From assembly GCA_963977185.1 (NCBI GenBank), contig CAXBNV010000001.1, positions 1 to 64,000 on the forward strand: a stretch of DNA of 64,000 nucleotides, written 5' to 3'. Under the pieces are notes generated by a model. That model ran no database searches. It was not told the origin of the DNA and worked only from the letters and a program-made list of their open reading frames with translations. The DNA is from CAXBNV01 sp963977185. Lineage in GTDB: Bacteria; Pseudomonadota; Gammaproteobacteria; JAGOUU01. Position numbers and translations under genes: made by a program. Below, piece after piece: positions 1 through 8,160 of this stretch (position 1 is its first letter; the number at the start of each line of letters is the position of its first letter).

Positions 1-31
1 TGACCAGTTTAGATTAATAAAAAATAAGTAG

Positions 32-364
32 TTACACAAATTTATTTACAGTGCCCAAAGTTTGGCATCTGCGCTTAAAAAAATTCATAGGTTTTCAAAA
101 GAAAGTCCTTTGAAATATAGTGTTTCAAAAGAGAGCGAAGGATTAGTTGGTGCAACCAAGCATTTATTTATTGCCGATCCTTTTTCTAGTGATGCATCTG
201 ATTGTTGTACAGGTTCTCAAAATCCATTTGACGTAAGTGATCTTCCTGATTCAAATGAAAGCACCTTATCTTATTTATTTAGTTTTTTTTCAAGCCATCC
301 TGATACGAGACAAAGAGTTCAAGATCTAGAAGGTATTGATCATAGAATGGTTCGTAAAATATAA
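32..364 (+). pseudogene. 3' remnant of an M48-family (HtpX-like) metallopeptidase
   Basis: The open frame reads SLASALKKI, then LFIADPF, and ends with a FSSHPDTRQRVQDLE stretch. This order matches the C-terminal end of M48 peptidases, whose catalytic HExxH lies far upstream and outside this window. The frame is closed by a TAG at 29-31, immediately upstream of the similarity, and the only start codon in the piece is a TTG at 62. I therefore read it as a decayed or interrupted gene tail rather than a whole gene. It is followed by a strong hairpin shared with the converging bioF gene. A frameshifted but otherwise complete gene extending left of the window is possible. Confidence 0.5.
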
Positions 365-387
365 TACCTGTTTTCTTTAACCAATAT

Positions 388-436
388 AATACCTTCACCA
401 AATTTTAAGATATTCTTAAAGTTTGGTGAAGGTATT
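388..436. terminator. bidirectional hairpin between the M48 remnant and bioF
   Basis: AATACCTTCACCAAA (388-402) pairs perfectly with TTTGGTGAAGGTATT (422-436), a 15-bp stem with a further short stem in the loop. On the plus strand it is followed by TTTATTAAATTTTC. It lies between converging frames and includes the last codons and stop of bioF, so the bioF C-terminal codons form one arm. Confidence 0.65.
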
Positions 437-1550
437 TTATTAAATTTTCTATATCAGAATAATTATGTCTTGCGCTAAGAGTAACTCTAAGCCTTGATAA
501 ATTTTTAGGAACAGTTGGGTATCTTATAGCTGTAATTAAAATATTATTATTTTTTAAATTTTCAGAAACTCTTAAAGCTTTTTCATTATTATTAATTAAA
601 ATTGGCTGAATGTGAGATAAGTTATTATTTATAATATTAATATTATTTTCTAAAGCTAATTTAATAAAATATTTTATATTATTATTTAATTTAGTTCTTA
701 TCTCATTATTATTTATAGCTTCTTTTACGAGTTCATAATTTGCATAAGTTAGTAATGGCGATATAGCGGTTGTATAAATATAACTTCTTGCAAATTGCCT
801 TAGGCTTTCTGTAAATATTTGACTTCCTGCAACAAAGGCTCCAAATCCACCAGCAGCTTTACTAAGAGTAGCCATATAAATATCAGCGGTTTGTTTTATT
901 AATTTATGATTGTCAATATTAACTAAAAAGTCATGAGCATTATCTAATATAATATATAAATTATATTTTTTTTTAAGGTACAATAATTTTTCTAAATCAG
1001 GTCTGTCTCCATCCATACTAAAAAGACCTTCAGTTACTATAAAGCTGATAGTGCTATCAGGTAATTTATTTTGGTTTTTTTGAATTAATAGTTCTAAATG
1101 ATCCAAATCATTATGTTTGTACCTTGAAAAATTTATATTATTTAATAAAGTTGCATCTATTAAAGATGCATGATTAAACCTGTCATGATACAAATATAAT
1201 TTTTTATTAGTGATTTTATTTAAGGCTGTAATTATGGCAAGATTTGCCATATAACCTGTTGAGCATAACAACGTTGATTCATAGCTTGTAAAATCACAAA
1301 GTAAATTTTCTAATTTTGTATGAATATCATGATGTCCGGATATTAAGTGTGATGCGCCACTCCCTATAGGATATTTTGATAAATTATTTTTTATTAAGTT
1401 TTGAATTGTTTTATTATTTCTAAGCCCAAGATAATCATTATCGCAAAAATTTAATATATTATTGTTATTAATATTTAAGCTGCGATAAAGATTATTGGCT
1501 TTATAATTATTTAGACTTTCTGTTATTAAATTATTTAATTTATTGGTCAT
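405..1550 (-). CDS. bioF: 8-amino-7-oxononanoate synthase (BioF)
   Basis: This PLP enzyme condenses pimeloyl-ACP with alanine in biotin synthesis. It has 381 residues, the usual family length, and is an alpha-oxoamine synthase throughout: NDYLGL near residue 38, GSGASHLISGHH near 63-74, DRFNHASL with His127, TEGLFSMDGD near 173, LDNAH with Asp203 for the PLP ring nitrogen, and TLSKAAGG with the Schiff-base Lys231. The loop DNAHDF differs from the commoner DDAHGFG, but the key residues are kept. It overlaps the 3' end of bioB by 11 bases, so the two are probably translationally coupled. No bioA, bioC or bioD is nearby. The start is the ATG inside the end of bioB. Confidence 0.93.
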   Translation of the reverse strand: MTNKLNNLITESLNNYKANNLYRSLNINNNNILNFCDNDYLGLRNNKTIQNLIKNNLSKYPIGSGASHLISGHHDIHTKLENLLCDFTSYESTLLCSTGYMANLAIITALNKITNKKLYLYHDRFNHASLIDATLLNNINFSRYKHNDLDHLELLIQKNQNKLPDSTISFIVTEGLFSMDGDRPDLEKLLYLKKKYNLYIILDNAHDFLVNIDNHKLIKQTADIYMATLSKAAGGFGAFVAGSQIFTESLRQFARSYIYTTAISPLLTYANYELVKEAINNNEIRTKLNNNIKYFIKLALENNINIINNNLSHIQPILINNNEKALRVSENLKNNNILITAIRYPTVPKNLSRLRVTLSARHNYSDIENLIKYLHQTLRIS

Positions 1551-2529
1551 GCATCAGATTTTCTGGTTGCAAATTTAGTTTTTTAAATAATTGTTTATCA
1601 GTTTCTTCTAGTGGTAAAGGAGTGGTTAATAATTTTTCTCCATAAAAAATAGAGTTGGCACCAGCAAGAAAGCATAAGGACTGCAATTCTTCGCTCATTG
1701 AGTTTCTGCCTGCTGATAACCTAATATATGATTTAGGCATTAAAACTCTTGCAAGTGCTATTATTTTCACAAAGTCAAAAGAATCAATTTTCTTTTCTTT
1801 GGCTAAAGGAGTACCTGGTACTGGAACTAATTTATTAATAGGAACACTTTCAGGTTGTGGATCCATGTTTGCTAAAATTTGTAAAAATTTTAATCTATCT
1901 TCTATATTTTCACCCATGCCAATAATGCCACCACAACAGACTTTAATGTTGTTTTTTCTAACATTATCAAGTGTATCTAAACGGTCTTGAAAATTTCTTG
2001 TGCTAATTATTTTTTTATAATATTCAGGAGATGTATCTATATTATGATTATAATAATCAAGCCCAGAATCATTTAACTCTTTTGCTGTATCATTATCAAC
2101 CATACCGGCTGTAAGACATGTTTCAAGACCTAAATCTTTTACAGCTTTAATCATTTTTGTTATTTCAGGAATATCTTTTTTAGGAGGAGATCGCCAAGCA
2201 CCACCCATACAAAATCTTGTTGCTCCAGCATCTTGAGCTTTTTTTGCTAGCTCAACAACGCGCTCTAATGGTAATAATTTTTCTTTTTGAATATCTGTAT
2301 CAAAATGACCACTTTGTGGGCAGTAAGAACAATTTTCTGGACAGTTACCAGTTTTTATACTTAATAATGTACTAATTTGTATTTTATTAGGATCAAAGTT
2401 TTTGCGATGAATATTTTGTGCTTTCCATAATAAGTCATAAAAAGGAAGGCTGTAAATACTATTAATTTCATCCATTTCCCAATGGCAGTTTATATCAGTT
2501 ATTTTTTTTATATTTTTTGTATTAGCCAT
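1540..2529 (-). CDS. bioB: biotin synthase (BioB)
   Basis: Radical SAM enzyme that inserts sulfur into dethiobiotin, the last step of biotin synthesis. The CxxxCxxC cluster motif is CPENCSYC at residues 63-70, followed by the BioB-typical PQSG. Further conserved stretches are FCMGGAWR, TAGM, YNHNIDTSPEYY and LSAGRNSMSEE. I start it at the ATG at 2529 (MANTK, 329 residues), because the slightly longer frame would begin with TTG at 2535. It is first in a bioB-bioF pair. The upstream region shared with comF carries an inverted repeat that may be a biotin-responsive operator. Confidence 0.95.
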   Translation of the reverse strand: MANTKNIKKITDINCHWEMDEINSIYSLPFYDLLWKAQNIHRKNFDPNKIQISTLLSIKTGNCPENCSYCPQSGHFDTDIQKEKLLPLERVVELAKKAQDAGATRFCMGGAWRSPPKKDIPEITKMIKAVKDLGLETCLTAGMVDNDTAKELNDSGLDYYNHNIDTSPEYYKKIISTRNFQDRLDTLDNVRKNNIKVCCGGIIGMGENIEDRLKFLQILANMDPQPESVPINKLVPVPGTPLAKEKKIDSFDFVKIIALARVLMPKSYIRLSAGRNSMSEELQSLCFLAGANSIFYGEKLLTTPLPLEETDKQLFKKLNLQPENLMHDQ

Positions 2530-2680
2530 AATCAAGATTTAAAAATTAAATTTAAAAATACATTCTATAGCATGAGATGTTTTATGTGAATATTTTTAGT
2601 ATTTAATATTTATTTGTTGAAGTAACCTAATAAATTGCTATTGTATTTTAATTCGTTAATTTTTATTAATTATTTAAGTG

Positions 2681-2715
2681 TGTACAAATTTACAATTGAA
2701 GTGCATATTTGTACA
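2681..2715. promoter_or_regulatory. candidate operator between bioB and comF
   Basis: TGTACAAAT (2681-2689) and ATTTGTACA (2707-2715) form a perfect 9-bp inverted repeat separated by 17 bases, about 150 bases upstream of bioB on its coding strand. BirA operators are two half-sites (TTGTAAACC/GGTTTACAA type) separated by about 14-17 bases. The TGTA core and the spacing fit, but the outer bases do not match well. BirA control of the bio pair is therefore inference. Confidence 0.4.
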
Positions 2716-2760
2716 AGTTATGCCTGCATAAATACAGAAAAAATTTAAGGAGTTATTTTA

Positions 2761-3486
2761 ATTAAAATATTTATAATCAAAAAAATAATTAATTTTTGCT
2801 CTAATTTAATACCTAAGTATTGCATAATCTGTGATTCATTAAGTAAATCTTATATTTGTCATTATTGCATGCCGGATTTGCCATTTATAAAATATTATTG
2901 TGAAAAATGTGGACTTGTTTTAAAAAATAAAAATATTTGTAGTTTATGCAATAACAATGGCTCTATTTTCAATAAATTTATAGTAGTATTTAATTATAAA
3001 GCTCCCATAAGTAAGTTAATTAAAAATTTTAAATATTATAATAATATATTAAATCGCAAAATATTAGGTGAGTTATTAGTAGATAAAATATTATCTAGCT
3101 ATAAAAGTAATAATAAAAGTAATAATGAGAATAGTTTCCCTGAAATAATTATTCCTGTGCCAAGTTATGCTAAAAAATTAAAATCTCGAGGCTTTAATCA
3201 ATCTATAGAGCTTGCAATATTTTTATCTGAGAGATTAAATTTAAAATTAGATACAGCTTTTATTGTTAAAACTAAAGATACCTTGTCTCAAGTTGGTTTA
3301 GATAGAGAAGAAAGATTAAATAATTTAGCTAATAGTTTTGAGATAAAAAATTACACAAACTATAAGCATATAGCAATAGTAGATGATATAGTCACAACAT
3401 CAGCGACTATTTTAGCCCTACAAAAAGTTATTAAAAATAATATTAGTGATATTAAAGTAGATATTTGGTGCTTGGCTAAAAAGTGA
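2761..3486 (+). CDS. comF: ComF-family phosphoribosyltransferase-like protein, non-ATG start
   Basis: ComF proteins combine an N-terminal zinc ribbon with a type I phosphoribosyltransferase domain and support DNA uptake in naturally competent bacteria. The PRTase signature IAIVDDIVTTSATI sits near the C-terminus, preceded by IIPVPSYAKKLKSRGFNQS. The first in-frame ATG is at 2869, but the frame stays open upstream and encodes CIIC and CHYC pairs that complete the expected zinc ribbon with CEKCG and CSLC. A good ribosome-binding site, AAGGAG at 2747-2752, lies 8 bases before an ATT at 2761, which I propose as the start (241 residues). dprA, another competence gene, is also in this window. The exact start is uncertain; the family is not. 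Confidence 0.8.
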   Translation: MKIFIIKKIINFCSNLIPKYCIICDSLSKSYICHYCMPDLPFIKYYCEKCGLVLKNKNICSLCNNNGSIFNKFIVVFNYKAPISKLIKNFKYYNNILNRKILGELLVDKILSSYKSNNKSNNENSFPEIIIPVPSYAKKLKSRGFNQSIELAIFLSERLNLKLDTAFIVKTKDTLSQVGLDREERLNNLANSFEIKNYTNYKHIAIVDDIVTTSATILALQKVIKNNISDIKVDIWCLAKK

Positions 3487-3544
3487 TATAATTTATTTTT
3501 AAGGCTTAATAATTAGATAATAGTTTATTCTTAGAGGAATTTTT

Positions 3545-3820
3545 ATGTTTCAAAGCGATATAATTTCAGATATAAGTCAAAAAATAATAGACAATATACC
3601 AGATAGCGTAAAATCAACGGTTGAAAATTTAGGCTCTGATATGGATAATACTGTAAAAGTAATTGTAAAGCAGGTAATAGAGAAACTTGATTTAGTTTCT
3701 CGTGAAGAATTTGAGGTTCAGGCTGAAGTATTGCAAAGAACTAGACTTAAAATTGAAGAGCTAGAAAAGCAAGTTGCTGTATTAGAAAAAAAATTAGATA
3801 AAAATTCGCCAAAAGAGTAA
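3545..3820 (+). CDS. ubiK: ubiquinone biosynthesis accessory factor UbiK (BMFP/YqiC family)
   Basis: Small protein of 91 residues. The N-terminal amphipathic part (ISDISQKIIDNIPDSV) is followed by a C-terminal coiled coil with the family signature LDLVSREEFEVQAEVLQRTR and a leucine/glutamate heptad run to the end. UbiK in E. coli binds UbiJ and assists the cytosolic ubiquinone-synthesis complex. The length and the VSREEF motif fit well. It is preceded by a clear AGAGGAA ribosome-binding site. Other ubi genes in the window (ubiD, ubiC, ubiA and two hydroxylases) are consistent with the role. The older name is membrane fusogenic activity protein. Confidence 0.85.
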   Translation: MFQSDIISDISQKIIDNIPDSVKSTVENLGSDMDNTVKVIVKQVIEKLDLVSREEFEVQAEVLQRTRLKIEELEKQVAVLEKKLDKNSPKE

Positions 3821-3875
3821 AAATTTGGTATATTTTGGTTTAATTTTTTAATAATTAAAATCTTGTATAAAATCA

Positions 3876-4793
3876 ATGAGTCATGGCGCAAAAAAAATAC
3901 TTAATTTTGGTTCTTTAAATATAGATAACGTCTATAGAGTAGATAAATTTGTATCTCCAGGAGAGACTAAGCTTGCAACTAGCATGCAGCGTTTTATTGG
4001 CGGCAAAGGTAATAACCAAACGGTAGCTATAGCAAGAGCTGGTGGTAAAGTTTGTCATGCAGGTTGTGTTGGCATGGATGGTGCGCATATATTAGATGCG
4101 TTACGAAAAGAAAATGTTGATACACAATTTGTAAGCAAAGTTAATACTCCAACAGGTAGAGCTAATATCCAGGTTGATGATGCTGGCGAAAACTGCATTA
4201 TTCTATATGGGGGCGCCAATCAAAAAGTTACTAAAAAAGATATAGATAGAGTTTTATCTGATTTTAAAGATGGTAATTTGGTTTTATTACAAAATGAAAT
4301 ATCAGAAGTTGATTATTTAATTTACTCTGCAAAAGAAAAAGGCTTTAAGTTGATTTTTAATCCAGCTCCAATTACACCTGGAATTAAAAATTATGCTTTG
4401 GACTTAATAGATGTATTTATTATTAATCAAGTAGAAGGCCAAATGTTAACAGGTGGTCAAACTACAGATGAAATTTTGCAAGGCATGCGAAAATTATATC
4501 CAAATAGTGTTGCGATATTAACTTTAGGTTATGAAGGCGCTATATATCAAGATAATTCTAGACAAATTAGACAAGATGCTTTTAAAGTTGATGCAGTTGA
4601 TTCTACTGGAGCAGGAGATACTTTTTTAGGCTATTTCATAACAGAGATTTTAAAACATGATTTTGATGAATTTATAGATCTAAGTAATGAGATAGTTAAG
4701 CATGCTTTAAATAAAGCTTGTTTTGCAGCATCAAGGTGCGTTATGCGTTTAGGCGCAGCATCTAGCATTCCTAGCGCAAGTGAAATTAATTGA
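3876..4793 (+). CDS. rbsK: ribokinase-like PfkB-family sugar kinase
   Basis: PfkB-family kinase of 305 residues, probably phosphorylating ribose to ribose-5-phosphate. The N-terminal NFGSLNIDNVYRV and FIGGKGNNQTVAIARAGG match ribokinases, as does the C-terminal DAVDSTGAGDTFLGYF with its catalytic Asp and anion-hole GAGD. TGRANIQVD and LLQNEI are also ribokinase-like. No ribose transporter or RbsD lies beside it, so substrate identity rests on similarity alone; a related kinase for another pentose or nucleoside is possible. A 10-bp hairpin follows the gene. Confidence 0.85.
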   Translation: MSHGAKKILNFGSLNIDNVYRVDKFVSPGETKLATSMQRFIGGKGNNQTVAIARAGGKVCHAGCVGMDGAHILDALRKENVDTQFVSKVNTPTGRANIQVDDAGENCIILYGGANQKVTKKDIDRVLSDFKDGNLVLLQNEISEVDYLIYSAKEKGFKLIFNPAPITPGIKNYALDLIDVFIINQVEGQMLTGGQTTDEILQGMRKLYPNSVAILTLGYEGAIYQDNSRQIRQDAFKVDAVDSTGAGDTFLGYFITEILKHDFDEFIDLSNEIVKHALNKACFAASRCVMRLGAASSIPSASEIN

Positions 4794-4816
4794 TTTCTAG
4801 CTTAATCTACTTTATG

Positions 4817-4851
4817 GTAAAAGTTATAATTCTAAAATCGTTAACTTTTAC
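4817..4851. terminator. hairpin between the ribokinase and permease genes
   Basis: GTAAAAGTTA (4817-4826) pairs perfectly with TAACTTTTAC (4842-4851) around a 15-base loop. It lies between the kinase stop at 4793 and the permease ATG at 4867. There is no long T tract after it, so it could instead be a regulatory dyad in the permease leader. Confidence 0.4.
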
Positions 4852-4866
4852 AATATAGAGCGTAGC

Positions 4867-6099
4867 ATGGACTTTAGTAAAATAGCCAAAATATGGGGAG
4901 CAATATTAATATTTTCAGGTACTTGTGTTGGTGCTGGGATGTTAGCTTTGCCTTTAGCCACCGCAGCAGGCGGTTTTTTCCCTAGTTTGGAAATCTTTAT
5001 TTTATTTTGGTTAACAATGGTCCTTACTGGATTATATATTATCGAAGTGAATTTATGGATGCCAGAAGGTGTCAATTTAATCACAATGGCAAAAAATACT
5101 CTTGGTAAATTTGGTTTAGGCTTAGCTTGGATATCATATCTATTGTTAATGTATGCAGCTAATAGTGCATATATTGCTGGAGGAACACCGTTAATAAATG
5201 ATACTTTATATAAGCTATTTGGACTGAGAGTTCCTTATATAATCTTGAGTGTGATTTTGTCTTTTTTAATGGGTGTTATAGTTTATAAAGGCATGCAAGT
5301 CTTAGATTATATCAATAGAATATTAATGATTGGTTTAATCGTTTCTTATTGTTTATTTTCATTTAATTATTTATTAGATATTAATCCTGCTTTATTAAAG
5401 CATGGTCAGTTTAAATATATTCTTTCTGCTGTGCCTATTATTATTGCATCTTTTACTGGCCATATGGTTATTCCAAGCTTACGGACATATTTAGGCAATG
5501 ATCATAAAAGTATGATTTGGACAGTTGTTGGAGGATGTACCATCCCTTTGGTTTTATATATAATTTGGCAAATAGCAACACTTGGCACAATTCCTTTTGC
5601 AGGAGAGCACGGTTTATTTTCTATTAGTCAAAGTTCTCAATCTGTGGCTGATTTAAATAATCAATTAGCTGCTAAATCAGGGAGTTATATTTTAAGGAAT
5701 GCCATAACAGTTTTTTTTGTATGTGCTTTGGTTACATCATTTATGGGGATTACTTTAAGCTTATCTGATTTTTTAAAAGATGGTTTTAATGTTAAGAATA
5801 CTAAATTAGGGCGAATTACTTGTATAACTTCTGCATTATTACCGCCTTATATTTGGTCTATAACGTATCCTGGAGGGTTTGAAGTTGCTTTAGATTATGC
5901 AGGGGCAATAATTGGAATTCTTATTATTATTTTACCAATGTGCATGGTATGGCGAGGCCGATATATTCTGAATTTTCAAGGTGAATACAAGGTTCCTGGT
6001 GGAAAAGTGCCTATCATTATGCTATTTATTATTGGTAGTGCTATTATTTTTATACAATTTTTATCAGCATTTAATTACTTACCAATTCCTTCAGTTTAG
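4867..6099 (+). CDS. aromatic amino acid permease (HAAAP family, TyrP/Mtr-like)
   Basis: Inner-membrane transporter of 410 residues with about 11 predicted hydrophobic segments. The first segment carries the family signature GAILIFSGTCVGAGMLALP (residues about 11-29). AGGFFPSL, EVNLWMPEGVNLITMAK and IIIASFTGHMVIPSLRTYLG are also characteristic of the hydroxy/aromatic amino acid permeases, which import tryptophan or tyrosine by proton symport. Which aromatic amino acid it carries cannot be read from the sequence. It stands between rbsK and fapA with its own short upstream region. Confidence 0.85.
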   Translation: MDFSKIAKIWGAILIFSGTCVGAGMLALPLATAAGGFFPSLEIFILFWLTMVLTGLYIIEVNLWMPEGVNLITMAKNTLGKFGLGLAWISYLLLMYAANSAYIAGGTPLINDTLYKLFGLRVPYIILSVILSFLMGVIVYKGMQVLDYINRILMIGLIVSYCLFSFNYLLDINPALLKHGQFKYILSAVPIIIASFTGHMVIPSLRTYLGNDHKSMIWTVVGGCTIPLVLYIIWQIATLGTIPFAGEHGLFSISQSSQSVADLNNQLAAKSGSYILRNAITVFFVCALVTSFMGITLSLSDFLKDGFNVKNTKLGRITCITSALLPPYIWSITYPGGFEVALDYAGAIIGILIIILPMCMVWRGRYILNFQGEYKVPGGKVPIIMLFIIGSAIIFIQFLSAFNYLPIPSV

Positions 6100-6137
6100 T
6101 CGAGCAGACAAGTAATGTTCATACTATACTTTTATGT

Positions 6138-7490
6138 ATGAATATAAAACTTAAATTTAATGAAATTTCTAATAACGTGATAGCTATTTATAGCCTATCA
6201 AATTTTGATGCTACACAATCTTATGCAAACGGCAATGTTGCGCCTTTAACACAAGATCAATTAGATAATTACATTAAACAATGTAATTTTGAGCACTTCT
6301 ATCAGCTTGAAGAAAATAAAAAAGAATTCCTAAAAGGTGTTGCAAGAAATCAAAATATATCTAGAATTATCTGTCAAAAGCGTGATGCAATTTTAAAACT
6401 TAGTGTTACAGAGCAAGACATGAAGGCTTATTTAACATATTTACCTGCATTTGGAGGCAAAAATGCAACTTATGAGTATATTATTAATTTAATTAAAGAG
6501 TCTGAAATTTGTCATGGTATTAAAGAAGAAAATATAAAAAAATTACTTAAAGATTTTACATCAAATGAAGTATATAAAATATTAATAGCAGAAGGTATTA
6601 GTCCTATTGATGGTTGTCATACAAAATTTAATTCTTTAATAAATAATACAAATAAAAACGATATTAGTCTTGTTGAAAAAAATGATAAATTAATGCAGCG
6701 TATTCCAGCAACAACAGGAAAAGCTGGGAAAAATATTTTTGGATTTTTGATACCTGCAAAAGCTGGAATAGACTTAAATTTTCATAAAAATTTATTAGGA
6801 GCTAAAGTTTCTGAAAAAGACCCTAATATTTTAGTTGCAACTACTAATGGTCTACCAATAATTAATGATACTAAAGTAGACGTAGAATCTGTTTTACGCT
6901 TAGCTAATGTCAATTTATCTACAGGAAATATAAATTATACTGGTTCAATAATTATAGAAGGCGATGTATCTAATGGAATGTTGGTTAATGCAACAGGGGA
7001 TATTTATATAAAAGGAGACGTTGGTCAAGCAAGTATTATTGCAGGTGGAAATATAATTATTTCTGGTGGAGTAATAGGTGGAAAGCTTGATATAACTAAT
7101 TTAAAAAAAGCATTTTCAGCTGTATTAAAAAGCGGAAAAAAAGTTCATGCTGAATATTTTGAATATTGTGAAGTGTTTGCTAAAGATTCTATTGTTGTAA
7201 AAGATTATATTCTACATGGTAGAATATGTTCAAATAATTCTATTATGGTTCATGATACAGAAGGTAATCAGGGTCAGGTTATAGGCGGAATATTAAAGGC
7301 TCGTAATTTAATTAAGGCCGACAATATAGGTAATAATAGTAATGCTGTAACTAAAATAGTTATTGAAAACCAAAAAGGCAAGGTTGTGATAGTTAATAAT
7401 ATTAAAGCTGAAAATACGATCAATATAGGATATGTTTTTTATAAATTAAATAAAAAATTTACAAAAGGTATCTTTATGACGTATGAGTAA
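6138..7490 (+). CDS. FapA/DUF342 family protein
   Basis: Protein of 450 residues from the polymer-forming DUF342 family. The N-terminal region has KLSVTEQDMKAYL and then IAEGISPIDGCHTKF. The middle has RIPATTGKAGKNIFG with a GxP-type turn. The C-terminal half is a stacked beta-helix-like run typical of the family: GSIIIEGDV, GMLVNATGDIYIKGDV, ASIIAGGNIIISGGVIGG, then VHAEYFEYCEVFAKDSIVVKDY. The family is linked to surface attachment and polar assemblies in vibrios, but no molecular activity is established. No signal peptide is seen, so it is probably cytoplasmic. It has no evident operon partner. Confidence 0.8.
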   Translation: MNIKLKFNEISNNVIAIYSLSNFDATQSYANGNVAPLTQDQLDNYIKQCNFEHFYQLEENKKEFLKGVARNQNISRIICQKRDAILKLSVTEQDMKAYLTYLPAFGGKNATYEYIINLIKESEICHGIKEENIKKLLKDFTSNEVYKILIAEGISPIDGCHTKFNSLINNTNKNDISLVEKNDKLMQRIPATTGKAGKNIFGFLIPAKAGIDLNFHKNLLGAKVSEKDPNILVATTNGLPIINDTKVDVESVLRLANVNLSTGNINYTGSIIIEGDVSNGMLVNATGDIYIKGDVGQASIIAGGNIIISGGVIGGKLDITNLKKAFSAVLKSGKKVHAEYFEYCEVFAKDSIVVKDYILHGRICSNNSIMVHDTEGNQGQVIGGILKARNLIKADNIGNNSNAVTKIVIENQKGKVVIVNNIKAENTINIGYVFYKLNKKFTKGIFMTYE

Positions 7491-7527
7491 AAAATTATGT
7501 TTGTTGAGAATAGTGAAACAAATATAA

Positions 7528-7555
7528 TTGCATAACTTGTCTTTTTTGTTATAAT
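7528..7555 (+). promoter_or_regulatory. sigma-70-type promoter for trxA
   Basis: TTGCAT (7528-7533) and a perfect TATAAT (7550-7555) are separated by 16 bases, about 80 bases upstream of the trxA ATG. The same TTGCAT-N16-TATAAT arrangement precedes the 5S rRNA gene in this window. Confidence 0.65.
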
Positions 7556-7632
7556 TTATGATAAAAGTTTTTAAAAATACTTGCTCTATTATTTAATTAT
7601 TTTCAATATTTTTTATTTTAAACGAGGGATGT

Positions 7633-7959
7633 ATGTCTGATAATGTATTAGCGGTTTCTGATAGTTCTTTTGAAAGTGAAGTGTTAAAGTCCGAGAAACC
7701 TGTTCTTGTGGATTTTTGGGCTGAATGGTGTGGTCCTTGTAAAGCATTATCTCCTGTTGTTGATGAGGTTGCTGCAGAATATAAAGACAAAGTTAAATTT
7801 GTTAAAATTAATGTAGATGATAATCCAGATTTATCAGCAAAGTATGGTATTAGAGGAATTCCAACATTATTGATTTTAAAGGGTGGTGAAGTTGACGCAA
7901 CAAGTGTTGGGGGTAAGACTAAATCGCAGTTAGTTGCTTTTATAGATAGTAACTTATAG
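7633..7959 (+). CDS. trxA: thioredoxin 1
   Basis: Classical thioredoxin of 108 residues. The active site WCGPC has Cys33 and Cys36, followed by the cis-proline loop GIRGIPTLLIL. It is the general cytosolic dithiol reductant for ribonucleotide reductase and other targets. The start ATG follows a GAGGG ribosome-binding site; an overlapping upstream ATG at 7629 is out of frame. trxA lies directly upstream of rho, an order common in gammaproteobacteria. The hairpin in the gap suggests separate transcripts. Confidence 0.97.
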   Translation: MSDNVLAVSDSSFESEVLKSEKPVLVDFWAEWCGPCKALSPVVDEVAAEYKDKVKFVKINVDDNPDLSAKYGIRGIPTLLILKGGEVDATSVGGKTKSQLVAFIDSNL

Positions 7960-7984
7960 TTTTATAATTTTACATTTTTAAATA

Positions 7985-8030
7985 GGCTCAATATATCTTG
8001 ATTTTTTAAATTAATTAATATATATTGAGC
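7985..8030. terminator. hairpin downstream of trxA
   Basis: GCTCAATATAT (7985-7995) pairs perfectly with ATATATTGAGC (8020-8030), with an AT-rich 24-base loop, and is followed by TTTAATCCTT. Its position just after trxA and before the rho promoter region suits a terminator. It could also be part of the rho leader. Confidence 0.5.
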
Positions 8031-8051
8031 TTTAATCCTTACCTCATATTT

Positions 8052-8081
8052 TTGCACATAATTGTAAGTTTCCCCTATATT
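8052..8081 (+). promoter_or_regulatory. possible promoter for rho
   Basis: TTGCAC (8052-8057) and TATATT (8076-8081) are 18 bases apart, about 80 bases upstream of the rho ATG. The intervening and following bases contain the only short C run in the leader (TTTCCCC). In enterobacteria the rho leader is autoregulated by Rho; nothing here proves that. Confidence 0.4.
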
Positions 8082-8160
8082 GTTTTTTTATATAGTACGT
8101 TTTTAGGTAACTTAATTATTAAATAATAAGTTTTGATAAAATAAAATTAAGAAGATTATT

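Noticed and set aside
1655..1990. Plus-strand open frame of 111 codons
   Set aside because: Antisense to bioB, with no family likeness; it arises from the opposite-strand codon bias.
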